Positions 1-6,336 of a stretch of 6,336 nucleotides of DNA are shown one piece after another; within the stretch, counting starts at the first letter, position 1; each line of letters opens with the position of its first letter. The notes under the pieces are model-generated. The model was not told where the DNA came from and ran no database searches. It worked only from the letters and a program-made list of their open reading frames with translations. Made by a program: the position numbers and the translations under genes. Origin of the DNA: an uncultured Actinomycetes bacterium (GTDB lineage: Bacteria > Actinomycetota > Acidimicrobiia > Acidimicrobiales > Ilumatobacteraceae); assembly GCA_903925985.1 (NCBI GenBank), contig CAIYHK010000297.1, positions 1 through 6,336 on the forward strand, in the 5' to 3' direction.

Positions 1-10
1 AAGCAAAGGC

Positions 11-742
11 TTACTCGACCAACCGCAAACCACTCGGCGCCATTGAAGGCGCCGCATGCGGTAGATCCACGACAAACTCCGTGCGATGTGCGGGGAAGAC
101 ATGCTGTGAAAGCAGCACTGCCTTACCCCCTTCTGATTCTGTGATGCGTTCGCATCGCAATACCGGCGATCCCAACGGAACTCCAAGCAGAGCCGCATCT
201 TCACCTTCAACCAAGGTGGCACCAATTGTTTGTGTGGCACCGGTGAGAGGAATGTTCATCAACTCATAGAACGGCGAGCGTTCTACATCTGCTCTACTCA
301 AGTGTTCGGCAAGATTGGCTGGACACCAAACGGTAACGAGCGCAAAGGGCTCACCATCAGCAAGATTCAGGCGTTTCACTCTTAGCACCTGAATGTTGCC
401 AAGGACTTTCGCAACGCGCCCCTTGGCTCGCTCGAAAGCGAACTCAAGAATTTGTCGCTCGGGTTTAATGCCATCACTGGCCATTTGCTCTTCGATAGTT
501 GCGAGCCGCCCGAGTGGCTGGCGAATCGGATCGGTCGCCACATACCAACCGAATCCTTGACGCGCATCAACAAGCGACTCATCTCGCAATACTTCAAGCG
601 CTTTGCGGATGGTCACTCGCGAAGCATCAAAAGTGGTGGAGAGTTCTGATTCAGACGGCAGCACTCGCCCTGCTGCAAACTCACCAGCCGAGATCCGAGC
701 CCGGAGAGCATCGGCGATTTCTTGGTATCTGATTCTCCGCAT
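11..742 (-). CDS. GntR-family transcriptional regulator, HutC/UTRA type
   Basis: This 243-residue protein is a one-component DNA-binding regulator of the GntR superfamily, HutC subfamily. Residues about 3-68 form the winged helix-turn-helix, with the hallmark LPSESELS and [15 protein letters not shown] segments and the wing around RQGFGWYV. Residues about 80-230 fit the UTRA ligand-binding domain, including the typical late segments VLRCERI and HRTEFVVDL. The length is normal for the subfamily (about 240). It is transcribed away from the aconitase gene across a 91-bp gap, the usual layout for a regulator of itself and its divergent neighbour. UTRA domains bind small metabolites such as sugars, amino acids or fatty acids; which one here cannot be told. 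The ATG at 742 has no Shine-Dalgarno in front of it but lies only 12 bp from a perfect TATAAT, so the mRNA may be nearly leaderless. Family call is firm; target and ligand are inference. Confidence 0.93.
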   Translation of the reverse strand: MRRIRYQEIADALRARISAGEFAAGRVLPSESELSTTFDASRVTIRKALEVLRDESLVDARQGFGWYVATDPIRQPLGRLATIEEQMASDGIKPERQILEFAFERAKGRVAKVLGNIQVLRVKRLNLADGEPFALVTVWCPANLAEHLSRADVERSPFYELMNIPLTGATQTIGATLVEGEDAALLGVPLGSPVLRCERITESEGGKAVLLSQHVFPAHRTEFVVDLPHAAPSMAPSGLRLVE

Positions 743-749
743 AGTGGCA

Positions 750-767
750 CTTGTATTATACTTGTCT
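750..767. promoter_or_regulatory. candidate GntR/HutC operator between gntR and acn
   Basis: The element contains the near-perfect palindrome GTATTATAC (753-761) and two direct copies of CTTGTNT (750-756 and 761-767) spaced 11 bp apart, one helical turn. HutC-type regulators commonly bind short AT-rich palindromes with GT and AC ends. The site covers the gntR -10 and the acn -35, so binding could control both. The assignment rests on position and symmetry only. Confidence 0.35.
755..760 (-). promoter_or_regulatory. -10 box of the gntR gene (near-leaderless promoter)
   Basis: On the minus strand these bases read TATAAT, a perfect -10 consensus, 12 bp before the gntR ATG. Transcription would start about 4-6 bases before the start codon, which fits the absence of a ribosome binding site. 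I see no good -35 at 16-18 bp upstream, so the promoter may need an activator. Confidence 0.45.
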
Positions 768-790
768 ACACATAGGTACGGGGATCTAAT
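762..790 (+). promoter_or_regulatory. probable promoter of the aconitase gene
   Basis: A -35-like TTGTCT (762-767) is separated by exactly 17 bp from a -10-like TCTAAT (785-790, five of six consensus bases). Transcription would begin near 797 and give a leader of about 37 bases ending in the AAGGAG ribosome binding site. The -35 overlaps the proposed GntR operator. Confidence 0.5.
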
Positions 791-822
791 CCCCCACCGA
801 ATCGAATCGCATCAACAAAACC

Positions 823-828
823 AAGGAG
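823..828 (+). promoter_or_regulatory. ribosome binding site that sets the acn start
   Basis: AAGGAG lies 5 bases before the ATG at 834. It decides the start: the reading frame is open upstream to an ATG at 603, but that would place the promoter region and part of antisense gntR inside the protein, and the added residues resemble no aconitase. Confidence 0.85.
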
Positions 829-833
829 CTGAC

Positions 834-3161
834 ATGGCCGTTTCCGCTGGCACACCGATCGAACTCGTACAGGGTGTTTACAAATCCCTCGCCGAAAATT
901 GCGCAATCGGCCGCAAGCGTCTCGGTCGCCCACTCACGTTGGCGGAAAAGATTCTCATCAATCATTTGGTTGATCCGAACAACCAAGAACTCGAGCGTGG
1001 TCGTTCGTATGCGGACTTCAATCCCGACCGCGTAGCGATGCAAGATGCAACCGCGCAGATGGCGTTGTTGCAGTTCATGACTGCAGGGCTACCAACTACC
1101 GCGGTGCCATCAACTGTTCACTGCGACCATCTCATCTCGGCAAAAGTTGGCGCCAAGATCGACCTTGGCGTTGCCGTTGACACAAACAAAGAGGTGTACG
1201 ACTTTCTGCGCTCCGTCTCTGCCAAATACGGGATCGGTTTTTGGGGTCCAGGAAGCGGAATCATCCATCAAGTTGTGCTCGAGCACTACGCATTTCCGGG
1301 TGGAATGATGATCGGCACCGACTCACACACCCCGAATGCGGGTGGACTCGGCATGGTTGCCATCGGTGTTGGTGGTGCTGACGCAGTTGATGTGATGACT
1401 GGTTTTCCATTCAATGTGCGGTGGCCAAAAGTGATCGGCGTGAAGCTCACCGGCACATTGTCGGGATGGTCAAGTCCGAAAGACGTAATTCTTGAAGTTG
1501 CCCGAGTACTCACTGTTGAAGGTGGCACCGGCGCAATTGTTGAATACTTCGGGCCAGGTGCAGACTCAATTTCGGCAACAGGTAAAGCAACGATCTGCAA
1601 CATGGGTGCTGAGATTGGCGCCACGTGTTCTGTGTTCGGATACGACGACAACATGGCGGCTTACCTTCGCGCCACGGGTCGCGCCGACATCGCAACCGAA
1701 GCAGACAAGGTGAAGTCGGATCTGCGCCCCGATGATGGCGCTAATTATGACCAGTTAATTGAGATCAACCTCAGCACTCTCACTCCCCTTATCAATGGGC
1801 CACATTCGCCAGACCGTGCCCATCGTGCGGGTGCCGCCGTCGGCGCAGCAGCTCGCGAAAACAGTTGGCCCTTGGAAATTTCATCAGCACTGATTGGCAG
1901 CTGCACCAACTCGTCATACGAAGACATCACACGCGCTGCATCCGTCGCGCGCCAAGCGGCTGCCAAGGGATTGAAAGCCAAGGTTGAACTTCTCGTATCG
2001 CCGGGCTCGGAACAGATTCGCGCCACGATTGAGCGCGATGGTTTGATGGCAGACCTTGAAGCAATTGGCGCAACTGTGCTCGCTAATGCATGCGGCCCAT
2101 GTATCGGCCAGTGGGAACGCGCGAATGAGATCACTTCAAAGCCCAACACGATTGTGAACTCTTTCAACCGTAACTTTCCCAAGCGCAACGATGGTTCGGC
2201 GAACACGCTCTCCTTTGTTACAAGCCCAGACACCGTGATCGCTCTTGCTCTCGCGGGTCGACTCGACTTTGATCCAACTGTTGACACCCTCACAGCACCC
2301 GATGGCTCGCAGGTCAAACTTGATGCACCCCAAGGTGATGTTCTCCCGGCCAAGGGCTACGACCCCGGGGCAAACACTTTCATCGCCCCACCTGCAGATG
2401 GATCGCGAATCACAGTTGAGGTGAGCCCAACCAGCGATCGCCTGCAGTTACTTGAACCATTTCCAGCTTGGGATGGCAACGACTACCTGAAATTGCCAAT
2501 TCTCATGAAGGCCAAAGGGAAGTGCACCACCGACCACATTTCAGCTGCGGGCAAGTGGCTCAAATTCCGTGGACACTTAGAGAACATCTCGGGCAACCTG
2601 TTTGAAAGTGCGGTTAATGCCTACGACGATGTGGCTGGAATCGGCAAAGACACAACCGATGGGCAGCGTCGACCCTATCCAGAAATTGCCAAGCGCTACT
2701 CAGAAAAAGGCATCCGTTGGTGCGCGATTGGTGACCAGAACTATGGCGAAGGTTCTTCGCGCGAGCACGCTGCAATGGAGCCTCGCTTCCGCGGCGGAGT
2801 CGTGATCTTTGCGCGCTCATTTGCCCGCATTCATGAAACCAATCTGAAAAAGCAAGGGCTTGTTCCACTGACCTTTGCCGATCCAGGAACATACGAACTC
2901 ATCGGCGAAGACGACACGATCAGTGTGTTGAATTTGCCCCCGGTGCCAGATCGCTCAGTGAAGTGCGTAATAAACAAAGCTGATGGTTCGGTAGTCGAGT
3001 TTGAAGCCAAACACACCTTCAGCCCAGAGCAGGTTGAGTGGTTCAAAGCTGGTTCGGCGCTCAACATCGTGCGCGCAAAGGTTGCCAGTGAAAAGAGTAA
3101 GTCGGGCTCAGCTAAGCCGTCGCTGATTCAATCCTTGCGGCGTCTGCTGAAGCGCTCCTGA
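834..3161 (+). CDS. acn: aconitate hydratase, mitochondrial type
   Basis: Aconitase isomerises citrate to isocitrate via cis-aconitate in the TCA cycle, in the cytoplasm, using a [4Fe-4S] cluster. The 775-residue product follows the mitochondrial ACO2 pattern rather than the roughly 900-residue bacterial AcnA or the AcnB layout. The cluster cysteines are C357 (in GSCTNSS), C420 and C423 (in CGPCIGQW). Active-site blocks include D98-H99 (VHCDHLI), D163-S164-H165 (GTDSHTPN) and the C-terminal swivel-domain motif [15 protein letters not shown] (637-651) with the catalytic serine and arginine. All expected catalytic residues seem present, so it should be active. The protein carries an extra basic tail of about 28 residues after FKAGSALN, rich in K, R and S, which ACO2 lacks. 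The gene is monocistronic by layout, divergent from the GntR regulator, and its last 50 bp overlap the convergent HAD gene. Confidence 0.96.
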   Translation: MAVSAGTPIELVQGVYKSLAENCAIGRKRLGRPLTLAEKILINHLVDPNNQELERGRSYADFNPDRVAMQDATAQMALLQFMTAGLPTTAVPSTVHCDHLISAKVGAKIDLGVAVDTNKEVYDFLRSVSAKYGIGFWGPGSGIIHQVVLEHYAFPGGMMIGTDSHTPNAGGLGMVAIGVGGADAVDVMTGFPFNVRWPKVIGVKLTGTLSGWSSPKDVILEVARVLTVEGGTGAIVEYFGPGADSISATGKATICNMGAEIGATCSVFGYDDNMAAYLRATGRADIATEADKVKSDLRPDDGANYDQLIEINLSTLTPLINGPHSPDRAHRAGAAVGAAARENSWPLEISSALIGSCTNSSYEDITRAASVARQAAAKGLKAKVELLVSPGSEQIRATIERDGLMADLEAIGATVLANACGPCIGQWERANEITSKPNTIVNSFNRNFPKRNDGSANTLSFVTSPDTVIALALAGRLDFDPTVDTLTAPDGSQVKLDAPQGDVLPAKGYDPGANTFIAPPADGSRITVEVSPTSDRLQLLEPFPAWDGNDYLKLPILMKAKGKCTTDHISAAGKWLKFRGHLENISGNLFESAVNAYDDVAGIGKDTTDGQRRPYPEIAKRYSEKGIRWCAIGDQNYGEGSSREHAAMEPRFRGGVVIFARSFARIHETNLKKQGLVPLTFADPGTYELIGEDDTISVLNLPPVPDRSVKCVINKADGSVVEFEAKHTFSPEQVEWFKAGSALNIVRAKVASEKSKSGSAKPSLIQSLRRLLKRS

Positions 3162-4332
3162 ATTTCAAGTCCAACGGCCCTGTGACCTCACAGGTCACAG
3201 CGGGTGGATTGCGTAAATTCCAGATCGCCGGCAGCGGTTTGTCACGTGGCCACACGGCGTCGCTACCCGTAACTCGCACTGCGTAAATGGCGGCACCTGC
3301 GGCTTTGGCTGCTGCGATCACTGTGTCCCACGGTGCGCCAGTTGCTACCTGCATCTCCCCGCTCGCGAGCGAACCGACCAAATCTTCAACCAGGTCTTCT
3401 TTGCGCACGAATCCAACTGGTCGACCAATCGCTGCAACGGTGAGCGCTAAAGCCACGTAATCAAAACTGTTTTTTGCTTCGGCGACCAAAATCGCAGGCG
3501 TGTTTGGGTCCACAGAGTCAAGCCCAACAAATTCAAAATCAGCGAATGGAAGCATTTCTGGACGCAACACTTTGAATGCAATGCGCTGCGCTTCAGCACG
3601 ATCGGGAATCAGTGAATCGCCTGGATTTGCATCCTCGAACCGCACAATGGTCCAGCTCTGCTCACGTGCGTGACGCTCAAGCCGTTGGTCGGGATTAACT
3701 GCAACCGGATTTCCCACTAGTTCCATCACAGCGATGTCGTTGCGTGAATCCGAATACATCCAACTTGTCTTCAGATCTACGTCGTTTTCGCTGGCATATT
3801 TTTCGATTGCAGCGCGCTTGCCATCTGCCCAGACAAAGTTGCCGTTGATCTCACCGTTAAATTTTCCGTCGGCATCGACACCAAACTCAGTGGCAACAAC
3901 AGCGGTGAACCCGAGTTTGTTGGCAATCGGCCGCGCAATCTCTGCGGGCATCGCCGTGGCAAGAACAAGCCCACGGCCAGCTGCTTTGTGGTCAGCAATT
4001 TCTTTCGCGGCATATTCCTGTACCCATTGCGTGAGATCAGGCGCCACTAACGACGCACCAAACTGCACTGCACTTTTTTGCTTTCCTTTAAACACGAGCG
4101 GCAATTGGCGCGCTGCTGCCATGACAACGATGTTGTCGCCGAAGGCATCAATCAATGAGTAGAAAACATCACTGTTGGGTAGCTCGCGACTTACAAGACC
4201 CGACTGCCTTGCCATTGATGCAATGACGCGTCCGGATCCTCCGCGTACGAGCACGCGGTCCAGATCAAAAATCGCAATCGATGAAGGCACGGTTTGAAGG
4301 CTACGAGTACCTTGCAGGCGAACGAGCGCCAT
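3112..4332 (-). CDS. HAD-IB phosphatase fused to a degenerate PlsC-like acyltransferase domain
   Basis: This 406-residue protein has two parts. Residues about 17-235 are a HAD superfamily subfamily IB phosphatase: nucleophile and acid/base D23 and D25 (FDLDRV; V27 replaces the more common T), motif II T126 (VLATAM), motif III K172 ([10 protein letters not shown]) and motif IV D195/D199 ([12 protein letters not shown]). The YSDS...NPD block closely recalls M. tuberculosis Rv3661 as I remember it. Residues about 255-390 read like a glycerolipid acyltransferase (PlsC/LPLAT) scaffold: AILVA-x-x-x-x-SFD-x-[34 protein letters not shown] and TGPLDL. The catalytic HX4D histidine is A286 and no EGTR block is present, so acyl transfer is unlikely. 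HAD-PlsC fusions are known in Actinobacteria. The substrate is unknown; a small phosphorylated metabolite or lipid precursor is inference. The ATG at 4332 has a GAAGAG-type ribosome site. The RNA element about 35 bases upstream may act in its leader. Confidence 0.85.
   Translation of the reverse strand: MALVRLQGTRSLQTVPSSIAIFDLDRVLVRGGSGRVIASMARQSGLVSRELPNSDVFYSLIDAFGDNIVVMAAARQLPLVFKGKQKSAVQFGASLVAPDLTQWVQEYAAKEIADHKAAGRGLVLATAMPAEIARPIANKLGFTAVVATEFGVDADGKFNGEINGNFVWADGKRAAIEKYASENDVDLKTSWMYSDSRNDIAVMELVGNPVAVNPDQRLERHAREQSWTIVRFEDANPGDSLIPDRAEAQRIAFKVLRPEMLPFADFEFVGLDSVDPNTPAILVAEAKNSFDYVALALTVAAIGRPVGFVRKEDLVEDLVGSLASGEMQVATGAPWDTVIAAAKAAGAAIYAVRVTGSDAVWPRDKPLPAIWNLRNPPAVTCEVTGPLDLKFRSASADAARIESATA
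3180..3200 (+). terminator. possible hairpin behind acn, inside the HAD coding end
   Basis: A perfect 9-bp inverted repeat, CTGTGACCT and AGGTCACAG with a 3-base loop, lies 18 bp after the acn stop. No T-run follows on the plus strand, so it is not a classical intrinsic terminator, but it could slow polymerase or protect the mRNA 3' end. It also encodes the VTCEVT stretch of the HAD protein. Confidence 0.3.
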
Positions 4333-4365
4333 TCACTCTTCTTGCAACTGAACCCCGGATACGGG

Positions 4366-4475
4366 AAAGGCCCGACTTGGGGGGAAGTCGGGCCTCTCAA
4401 CCTGGATCCCGATCGTTGGGGGAACGATCACCGGGACCTGTCGGACAACTTGGGGGAAGTTGTCGCGATATGTTG
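4366..4475 (-). ncRNA. 6C small RNA: three tandem stem-loops with C-run loops
   Basis: Three consecutive perfect stem-loops occupy 4444-4464 (8 bp), 4411-4429 (7 bp) and 4368-4395 (11 bp). Read on the minus strand each loop is C-only: five, five and six C, always framed as TT-C(5-6)-AA, while the stem sequences differ. The middle stem extends further, with TCCCG (4407-4411) pairing with CGGGA (4432-4436) across a small bulge. The last, most GC-rich stem is followed by TTTCC, a weak terminator tail. This is the signature of the actinobacterial 6C RNA, defined by hairpins with loops of about six cytosines; in mycobacteria (B11) it is about 93 nt and its C-loops pair with G-rich mRNA leaders. 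A promoter-like pair of boxes sits just upstream. The third C-loop is more than the two loops I recall for the family. Because the HAD gene starts 34 bp beyond, it could instead act as that gene's leader. Confidence 0.78.
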
Positions 4476-4481
4476 CTTCTA

Positions 4482-4510
4482 ATTATGCACGTGAAAGTGT
4501 GAACACTCAA
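4482..4510 (-). promoter_or_regulatory. probable promoter of the 6C RNA
   Basis: On the minus strand TTGAGT (4510-4505) and CATAAT (4487-4482, five of six -10 bases) are separated by exactly 17 bp. Transcription would begin near 4475, a few bases before the first C-loop hairpin. This gives a transcript of about 110 bases to the end of the third hairpin. Confidence 0.55.
4496..4507. promoter_or_regulatory. candidate LysR-type operator (AGTGT-GA-ACACT)
   Basis: A perfect 5-bp inverted repeat with a 2-base spacer lies 52 bp before the lysR start and inside both divergent promoters (over the lysR -35 and in the -35/-10 spacer of the 6C promoter). LysR-type proteins typically bind dyads in the gap to the divergent transcript and repress themselves from there. 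The site is chosen by symmetry and position. Confidence 0.4.
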
Positions 4511-4528
4511 CCCGAAATAAGAGATAAT
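4500..4528 (+). promoter_or_regulatory. probable promoter of the lysR-type gene
   Basis: TGAACA (4500-4505) and GATAAT (4523-4528, five of six -10 bases) are 17 bp apart. Transcription would begin near 4535, giving a leader of about 24 bases with a weak ribosome site (GATAGG, 4545-4550). It overlaps the divergent 6C RNA promoter by 11 bp. Confidence 0.45.
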
Positions 4529-4558
4529 TACTATCGTTTTTTCAGATAGGCTCAAATC

Positions 4559-5494
4559 GTGGATATCAAGCACCTTTCGAGCCTCGTAGCCATTGCTGAT
4601 AACGGCTCATTCTCGGCCGCCGCCAAAGCGCTCTACACGGTCCAATCCAATGTTTCTGCCCATATCGCCCGCCTGGAGCGCGAACTCGGGGCCATCCTGG
4701 TGGATCGCAATTCAGGTGACCTCACCGACGAGGGCGAGGTGGTCTTAGAGCGAGCACGGCGAATTCTGCGCGAGGTGGAGGACATCCCTGGCGATCTCAC
4801 GGCCCTCGAGGACCAAATCACAGGTGTAACTCGCCTCGGCGTGCTCAGCACCACTGCGAGATGGATCATGCCGCAAATTCTGACCACGATGGCGAACCGC
4901 TATCCCGAGGTTCGTGTCACAGTGCATGAGGGCAGCACATCTTCGCTGATACCCCGAGTTGTTGATGGTCAGATTGACGCCGCCATCGTCCACCTCCCGC
5001 TGACCGAACCCGATGTCACAGTTGAGCCACTCTTTGCTGAAGATCTCGTCCTTGTTGTGCACACCCGCCACCAACTCTCAGGTCGCAACAACATCGGCAT
5101 CGACGAACTCGCTTCACATGCACTACTTCTGCCACCTACCGGGACCGCGTTTCGGCGGGTGCTAGATCGCTTCGCGGCCACAAAGGAAGTCACGCTAAAA
5201 GCACATGCCGAAATCGACGGTGTGCGACTTCTCGCTTCGCTTGCTTTTGAAGGATATGGAGCTGCGATTGTTCCATCGTCGGCGATTCCACAATGGCTTG
5301 AAGGGCCATTCTCCCGCATTGCCATTGACGAACGGCCCCAACGCACCGTCGGCTGGGTGCAACGCAGACGCCCAACGGTCAACAGTGCAACTCGGGCGAT
5401 TTTCAATGTGACGACCGAAACTCTCCGCAATATTCGCCCACAGCACAGCCCCGGAATTCATCGCTTGCATGGGGGCGCTAATACGCCTGGGTAA
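4559..5494 (+). CDS. LysR-family transcriptional regulator
   Basis: The 311-residue product has the standard LysR architecture and length. Residues 1-60 are the winged helix-turn-helix (HLSSLVAIADNGSFSAAAKA, then QSNVSAHIARLERELG), followed by the linker helix (VVLERARRILREVEDI). Residues about 88-290 form the periplasmic-binding-protein-like effector domain (TRLGVLSTTARWIMPQIL ... DAAIVHLPL ... DLVLVVHTRHQL ... GYGAAIVPSSAI). The start is the GTG at 4559, eight bases after GATAGG, and it places the HTH at the usual distance from the N-terminus. The effector cannot be read from the sequence. The downstream carboxyltransferase, 18 bp away on the same strand, and the divergent 6C RNA are the likely neighbours under its control, but that is inferred from layout. 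Confidence 0.93.
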   Translation: MDIKHLSSLVAIADNGSFSAAAKALYTVQSNVSAHIARLERELGAILVDRNSGDLTDEGEVVLERARRILREVEDIPGDLTALEDQITGVTRLGVLSTTARWIMPQILTTMANRYPEVRVTVHEGSTSSLIPRVVDGQIDAAIVHLPLTEPDVTVEPLFAEDLVLVVHTRHQLSGRNNIGIDELASHALLLPPTGTAFRRVLDRFAATKEVTLKAHAEIDGVRLLASLAFEGYGAAIVPSSAIPQWLEGPFSRIAIDERPQRTVGWVQRRRPTVNSATRAIFNVTTETLRNIRPQHSPGIHRLHGGANTPG

Positions 5495-5505
5495 CTAAGT
5501 AGTTT

Positions 5506-5536
5506 CTGAAGCGTGAACGAAACGCTCGCGCTTCAG
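5506..5536 (+). promoter_or_regulatory. strong hairpin over the carboxyltransferase start codon
   Basis: CTGAAGCG (5506-5513) and CGCTTCAG (5529-5536) are perfect inverted repeats. The stem continues inward to 14 positions with one G-U pair and one A-C mismatch, closing on an AAA loop. The GTG start of the next gene (5513-5515) lies in the stem. It starts 12 bp after the lysR stop and no T-run follows, so it may be a lysR transcript end or a structure that hides the start codon. Confidence 0.5.
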
Positions 5537-6336
5537 TCTCGGGTACCGGGAGCCGCATCCTCTACGGCTCGCACGCTCGAATCCGGACGCGAGGTGATCT
5601 GGGTTGACATTGATTCGTCCGCACGCAAAGGCGCTTTGACCGCTGACGCATCATCAGTGATTGAATCATCTGCCCGCCAAGCTCTCGCATCCAAGCGACC
5701 GCTAGTTCTTGAGATGGGCTCATCAGGTGCAGACATTGACGAGGGCATCGCGTCATTGCATGGCTGGGGTCGCGCAGCTCGCGCAGTCACCCAATGTTCG
5801 GGAATCGTGCCAATCTTTTTCATCGTCGAAGGGCCGGCAGTATCTGGCCCTGCACTCATGTTGGGTCTCTCTGATTTCGTGATTCTCACAGAAGATGCTT
5901 ATGCCTTCGTTTCTGGCCCGGCGATGGTCACGCAATTCACCGGCATCGATATTGGTAACGAAGAGCTTGGTGGTGCTGGAACGCTTGCACGCGCAAGTGG
6001 CGTGGCATCAATTGTTGTTAGCGACGTTGAATCGGCACGCGACAGTGTTGACCAGATACTCGCGTTCTTGCCCGATAGCACTGACGAACTTCCAGAGCAG
6101 TTTCCAACCTCAGATCCCCGTGACCGACAAACACCCGAAGCTGGTGAACTCATTCCGGAGTCTTCCACGGGTTCCTACGATGTTCGACACGTGATCGAAT
6201 CAATAGTCGATGACGGTGATTATCTCGAGTTGAAACCCCGGTGGGCGGCAAATGTTGTTACCGCTTTCGCCACGATGGGCGGGCGGACTGTGGGGATTGT
6301 TGCCAATCAGCCGATGGTCCTCGCGGGCACACTGGA
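5513..6336 (+). CDS. acyl-CoA carboxylase carboxyltransferase (beta-like), partial at the window end
   Basis: The frame stays open from GTG 5513 to the window end (274 full codons); the in-frame TGA at 5507 blocks any earlier start. It matches the carboxyltransferase (AccD/PccB-like) family, which moves carboxyl groups from biotin to acyl-CoA such as acetyl- or propionyl-CoA. Residues about 27-195 form the first crotonase-fold half (DEGIASLHGWGRA, SGIVPIFFIVEGP, TGIDIGNEELGG, SGVAS, ILAFLP). The second half begins at about residue 222 with YDVRHVIESIVDDGDYLEL and VGIVANQPMVLAGTL, very typical of PccB. Two oddities: the roughly 70-residue N-terminal segment of classical beta subunits (ARERI...GSFVEL) is missing, and the usual GPCAGGA oxyanion motif reads GPAVSGP, SGGARIQEG reads SSGADIDEG. 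The rest of the second half is off the window. A GTG at 5594 is an alternative start outside the hairpin. Substrate not assignable. Confidence 0.85.
   Translation, partial: MNETLALQSRVPGAASSTARTLESGREVIWVDIDSSARKGALTADASSVIESSARQALASKRPLVLEMGSSGADIDEGIASLHGWGRAARAVTQCSGIVPIFFIVEGPAVSGPALMLGLSDFVILTEDAYAFVSGPAMVTQFTGIDIGNEELGGAGTLARASGVASIVVSDVESARDSVDQILAFLPDSTDELPEQFPTSDPRDRQTPEAGELIPESSTGSYDVRHVIESIVDDGDYLELKPRWAANVVTAFATMGGRTVGIVANQPMVLAGTL

Noticed and set aside
35..54. Inverted repeat CGGCGCC/GGCGCCG with a 6-base loop near the gntR 3' end
   Set aside because: It lies inside the coding sequence, no T-run follows on the minus strand, and it is explained by the APSMAPS coding repeat. Weak case as a terminator.
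603..833. In-frame 77-residue N-terminal extension of aconitase from ATG 603
   Set aside because: It would run antisense through gntR and through the promoter region, has no aconitase-like sequence, and the ATG at 834 has a good AAGGAG at the right distance.
1745..2353. 202-codon open frame on the minus strand inside aconitase
   Set aside because: It is a shadow of the aconitase reading frame with no domain features; the plus strand carries the cluster cysteines here.
3734..4162. 142-codon open frame on the plus strand opposite the HAD gene
   Set aside because: It is antisense to a clear HAD-IB gene with intact motifs and shows no recognisable domain or ribosome site.
4379..4456. G-runs on the plus strand (6, 5 and 5 G) as a possible G-quadruplex or as CsrA-type GGA loops
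   Set aside because: The runs are more than 25 bases apart and each is locked in the loop of a perfect stem. CsrA is not typical of Actinobacteria. The C-loop reading on the minus strand explains all three hairpins and has a promoter.
5533..6168. Open frames on the minus strand opposite the carboxyltransferase
   Set aside because: Low-complexity composition with no family resemblance, while the plus-strand frame from 5513 is open to the end and matches PccB.

Overview
The window looks like chromosomal DNA of a moderate-GC actinobacterium. The main reasons are a likely 6C RNA (a small-RNA family described from Actinobacteria), a HAD-IB phosphatase resembling Mycobacterium tuberculosis Rv3661, and -10-like boxes close to start codons. 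No genus can be assigned from this sequence alone. There is no sign of phage, insertion sequence, CRISPR or tRNA/rRNA.

Layout. Positions 11-742 (-) hold a GntR/HutC-type regulator, divergent across a 91-bp promoter region from an aconitase of the mitochondrial type at 834-3161 (+). The aconitase overlaps tail-to-tail by 50 bp with a gene at 3112-4332 (-) that encodes a HAD-IB phosphatase fused to what looks like a decayed PlsC-type acyltransferase domain. The 226-bp gap at 4333-4558 holds three consecutive perfect stem-loops. Read on the minus strand their loops are runs of 5-6 C, with a plausible promoter just upstream, so I call it a 6C small RNA (about 4366-4475, -). Next is a LysR-type regulator (4559-5494, +) whose promoter overlaps that of the 6C RNA. 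Finally, a carboxyltransferase (acyl-CoA carboxylase beta-like) gene starts at about 5513 (+) and runs off the window end; its start codon sits inside a strong hairpin.

How the parts may work together (inference): the GntR protein probably regulates itself and possibly aconitase, the TCA-cycle step from citrate to isocitrate. The LysR protein probably controls its own promoter and the overlapping 6C promoter. The carboxyltransferase, 18 bp downstream of lysR, may be read through from it. The most interesting parts are the three-hairpin C-loop RNA directly upstream of the HAD-IB gene, the inactivated acyltransferase domain on that HAD protein, and the hairpin over the carboxyltransferase start.
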